Source: JAPLYB01 sp964500015
Lineage (GTDB): Archaea > Nanobdellota > Nanobdellia > Pacearchaeales > UBA284
Assembly (NCBI GenBank): GCA_964500015.1
Contig: CAZCMN010000023.1
Span: 1-13,967, forward strand
Direction: 5' to 3'
Length of the DNA stretch: 13,967 bases
Position 1 is the first letter of the stretch; each line of letters opens with the position of its first letter. Both the position numbers and the translations under genes were made by a program. Positions 13,718 to 13,967 of the stretch are shown piece after piece. The notes beneath the pieces were generated by a model, which was not told the origin of the DNA, did no database searches, and saw only the letters and a program-made list of their open reading frames with translations.

Positions 13718-13750
13718 AAAACGCAAGATAATTTATAAATATTGCGTTTT
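13718..13750 (-). promoter_or_regulatory. TATA box within a 9-bp inverted repeat, candidate autoregulatory operator
   Basis: Arms AAAACGCAA (13718-13726) and TTGCGTTTT (13742-13750) are perfect inverted copies separated by 15 nt. The TATA box (13732-13739, ATTTATAA region) lies almost exactly at the centre. A protein bound to both arms would straddle the promoter of the Lrp-like gene. Transcription would start near 13709, giving a leader of about 20 nt. Confidence 0.6.
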
Positions 13751-13784
13751 GCCCAAAAAACACATAAAATATTTATTATAAGTA

Positions 13785-13805
13785 TATTACTATTGAATAG
13801 TAATA
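13785..13805. promoter_or_regulatory. Perfect 21-bp palindrome, possible operator
   Basis: Arms TATTACTATT (13785-13794) and AATAGTAATA (13796-13805) flank one base. The site lies between the Lrp-like gene and a tiny plus-strand ORF, about 100 nt upstream of the regulator's start. Perfect symmetry of this length suggests a dimeric protein site, though AT-rich DNA raises the chance background. Confidence 0.45.
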
Positions 13806-13843
13806 ATAAATAATCAGACGATAAATAAATGGAGATGATAAAA

Positions 13844-13912
13844 ATGAAAACAAAACAAAACAAAATCAAGGAGAAAGAAAATGAATTTAGAGGATTAGCC
13901 CTCCCATCTTAA
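13844..13912 (+). CDS. Possible 22-27 aa microprotein or leader peptide
   Basis: A short plus-strand ORF ending at TAA 13910-13912. ATG 13844 has a Shine-Dalgarno-like GGAGATGA 5 nt upstream; an in-frame ATG at 13829 would add five residues. The product is highly basic at the front (MKTKQNKIKEKE) and ends FRGLALPS, with no membrane helix. Just before the stop, a small hairpin GAGG/CCTC (about 13890-13904) forms. It lies beyond the divergent control region. Too short to judge from coding statistics; it could be a leader ORF for something right of the window or a remnant of a mobile element. Confidence 0.25.
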   Translation: MKTKQNKIKEKENEFRGLALPS

Positions 13913-13934
13913 TTTTTAATTAGAAAGAAATCTG

Positions 13935-13950
13935 CCAGCCTTTAGGCTGG
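13935..13950 (+). other. Strong hairpin resembling an IS200/IS605 end
   Basis: CCAGCC-TTTA-GGCTGG is a perfect 6-bp GC-rich stem with a TTTA loop, preceded by GAAAGAAATCTG and followed by AGTACTGG. Its high GC stands out from the surroundings. Subterminal hairpins of this form occur at the ends of archaeal IS200/IS605 elements and their palindrome-associated MITE-like derivatives. No transposase is in the window, so at most an end or remnant is seen. A structured RNA edge is the alternative. Confidence 0.3.
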
Positions 13951-13967
13951 AGTACTGGACACAAGAT

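Noticed and set aside
1..13967. CRISPR array, tRNA, rRNA or box C/D RNA
   Set aside because: No regularly spaced direct repeats, no tRNA-like cloverleaf with T-arm, no rRNA core sequence, and no paired C and D boxes. The dispersed palindromes differ in length and spacing and are not a CRISPR.

Overview
The window is AT-rich archaeal DNA, and I infer a DPANN-type archaeon (Pacearchaeota/Woesearchaeota-like). The evidence is an archaeal RadA recombinase, an archaeal RPA with a zinc ribbon, a two-domain archaeal TadC/ArlJ-type membrane platform, many short prepilin-like signal sequences ([KR][KR][GA] followed by a hydrophobic stretch), and TATA boxes centred about 24-27 nt before start codons, as in leaderless archaeal transcripts. 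Every well-supported gene lies on the minus strand, so transcription runs from high to low coordinates.

In transcription order: (1) 13967-13689 is a regulatory stretch with an inverted repeat centred on a TATA box, a perfect 21-bp palindrome, a tiny plus-strand ORF and an IS200/IS605-like hairpin at the window edge. (2) 13688-12684 encodes a tandem-duplicated Lrp/AsnC regulator. (3) 12625-12506 is a nested palindromic element with a short leader ORF that overlaps the start of the platform gene. (4) 12509-10326 encodes the 727-aa TadC/ArlJ-like platform protein. (5) 10289-2855 is a row of eleven or twelve small membrane-anchored, mostly cysteine-containing proteins, most with class III (prepilin) signal sequences. 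Several have their own leaderless promoters. The set includes two paralogous eight-cysteine proteins, one of which carries a glycine-zipper-rich insert, and three cysteine-free single-helix microproteins. (6) 2660-1689 is RPA. (7) 1565-1101 is a DUF457/YdjM-like membrane metal-hydrolase. (8) 921-1 is radA, cut by the window start.

I infer that the central region builds a type IV pilus-like or secretion-like cell-surface machine. The TadC-like protein would be the membrane platform and the small proteins the major and minor pilins. No assembly ATPase or prepilin peptidase is in the window, so these must be encoded elsewhere. The Lrp-like gene at the head is a candidate regulator of itself and perhaps of the cluster.

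The most unusual feature is a dispersed palindromic element present four times (about 1.6, 7.1, 8.5 and 12.6 kb), always just upstream of a start codon. In three copies it carries a short ORF that itself starts at a plausible initiation site. I do not recognise this as a described system.
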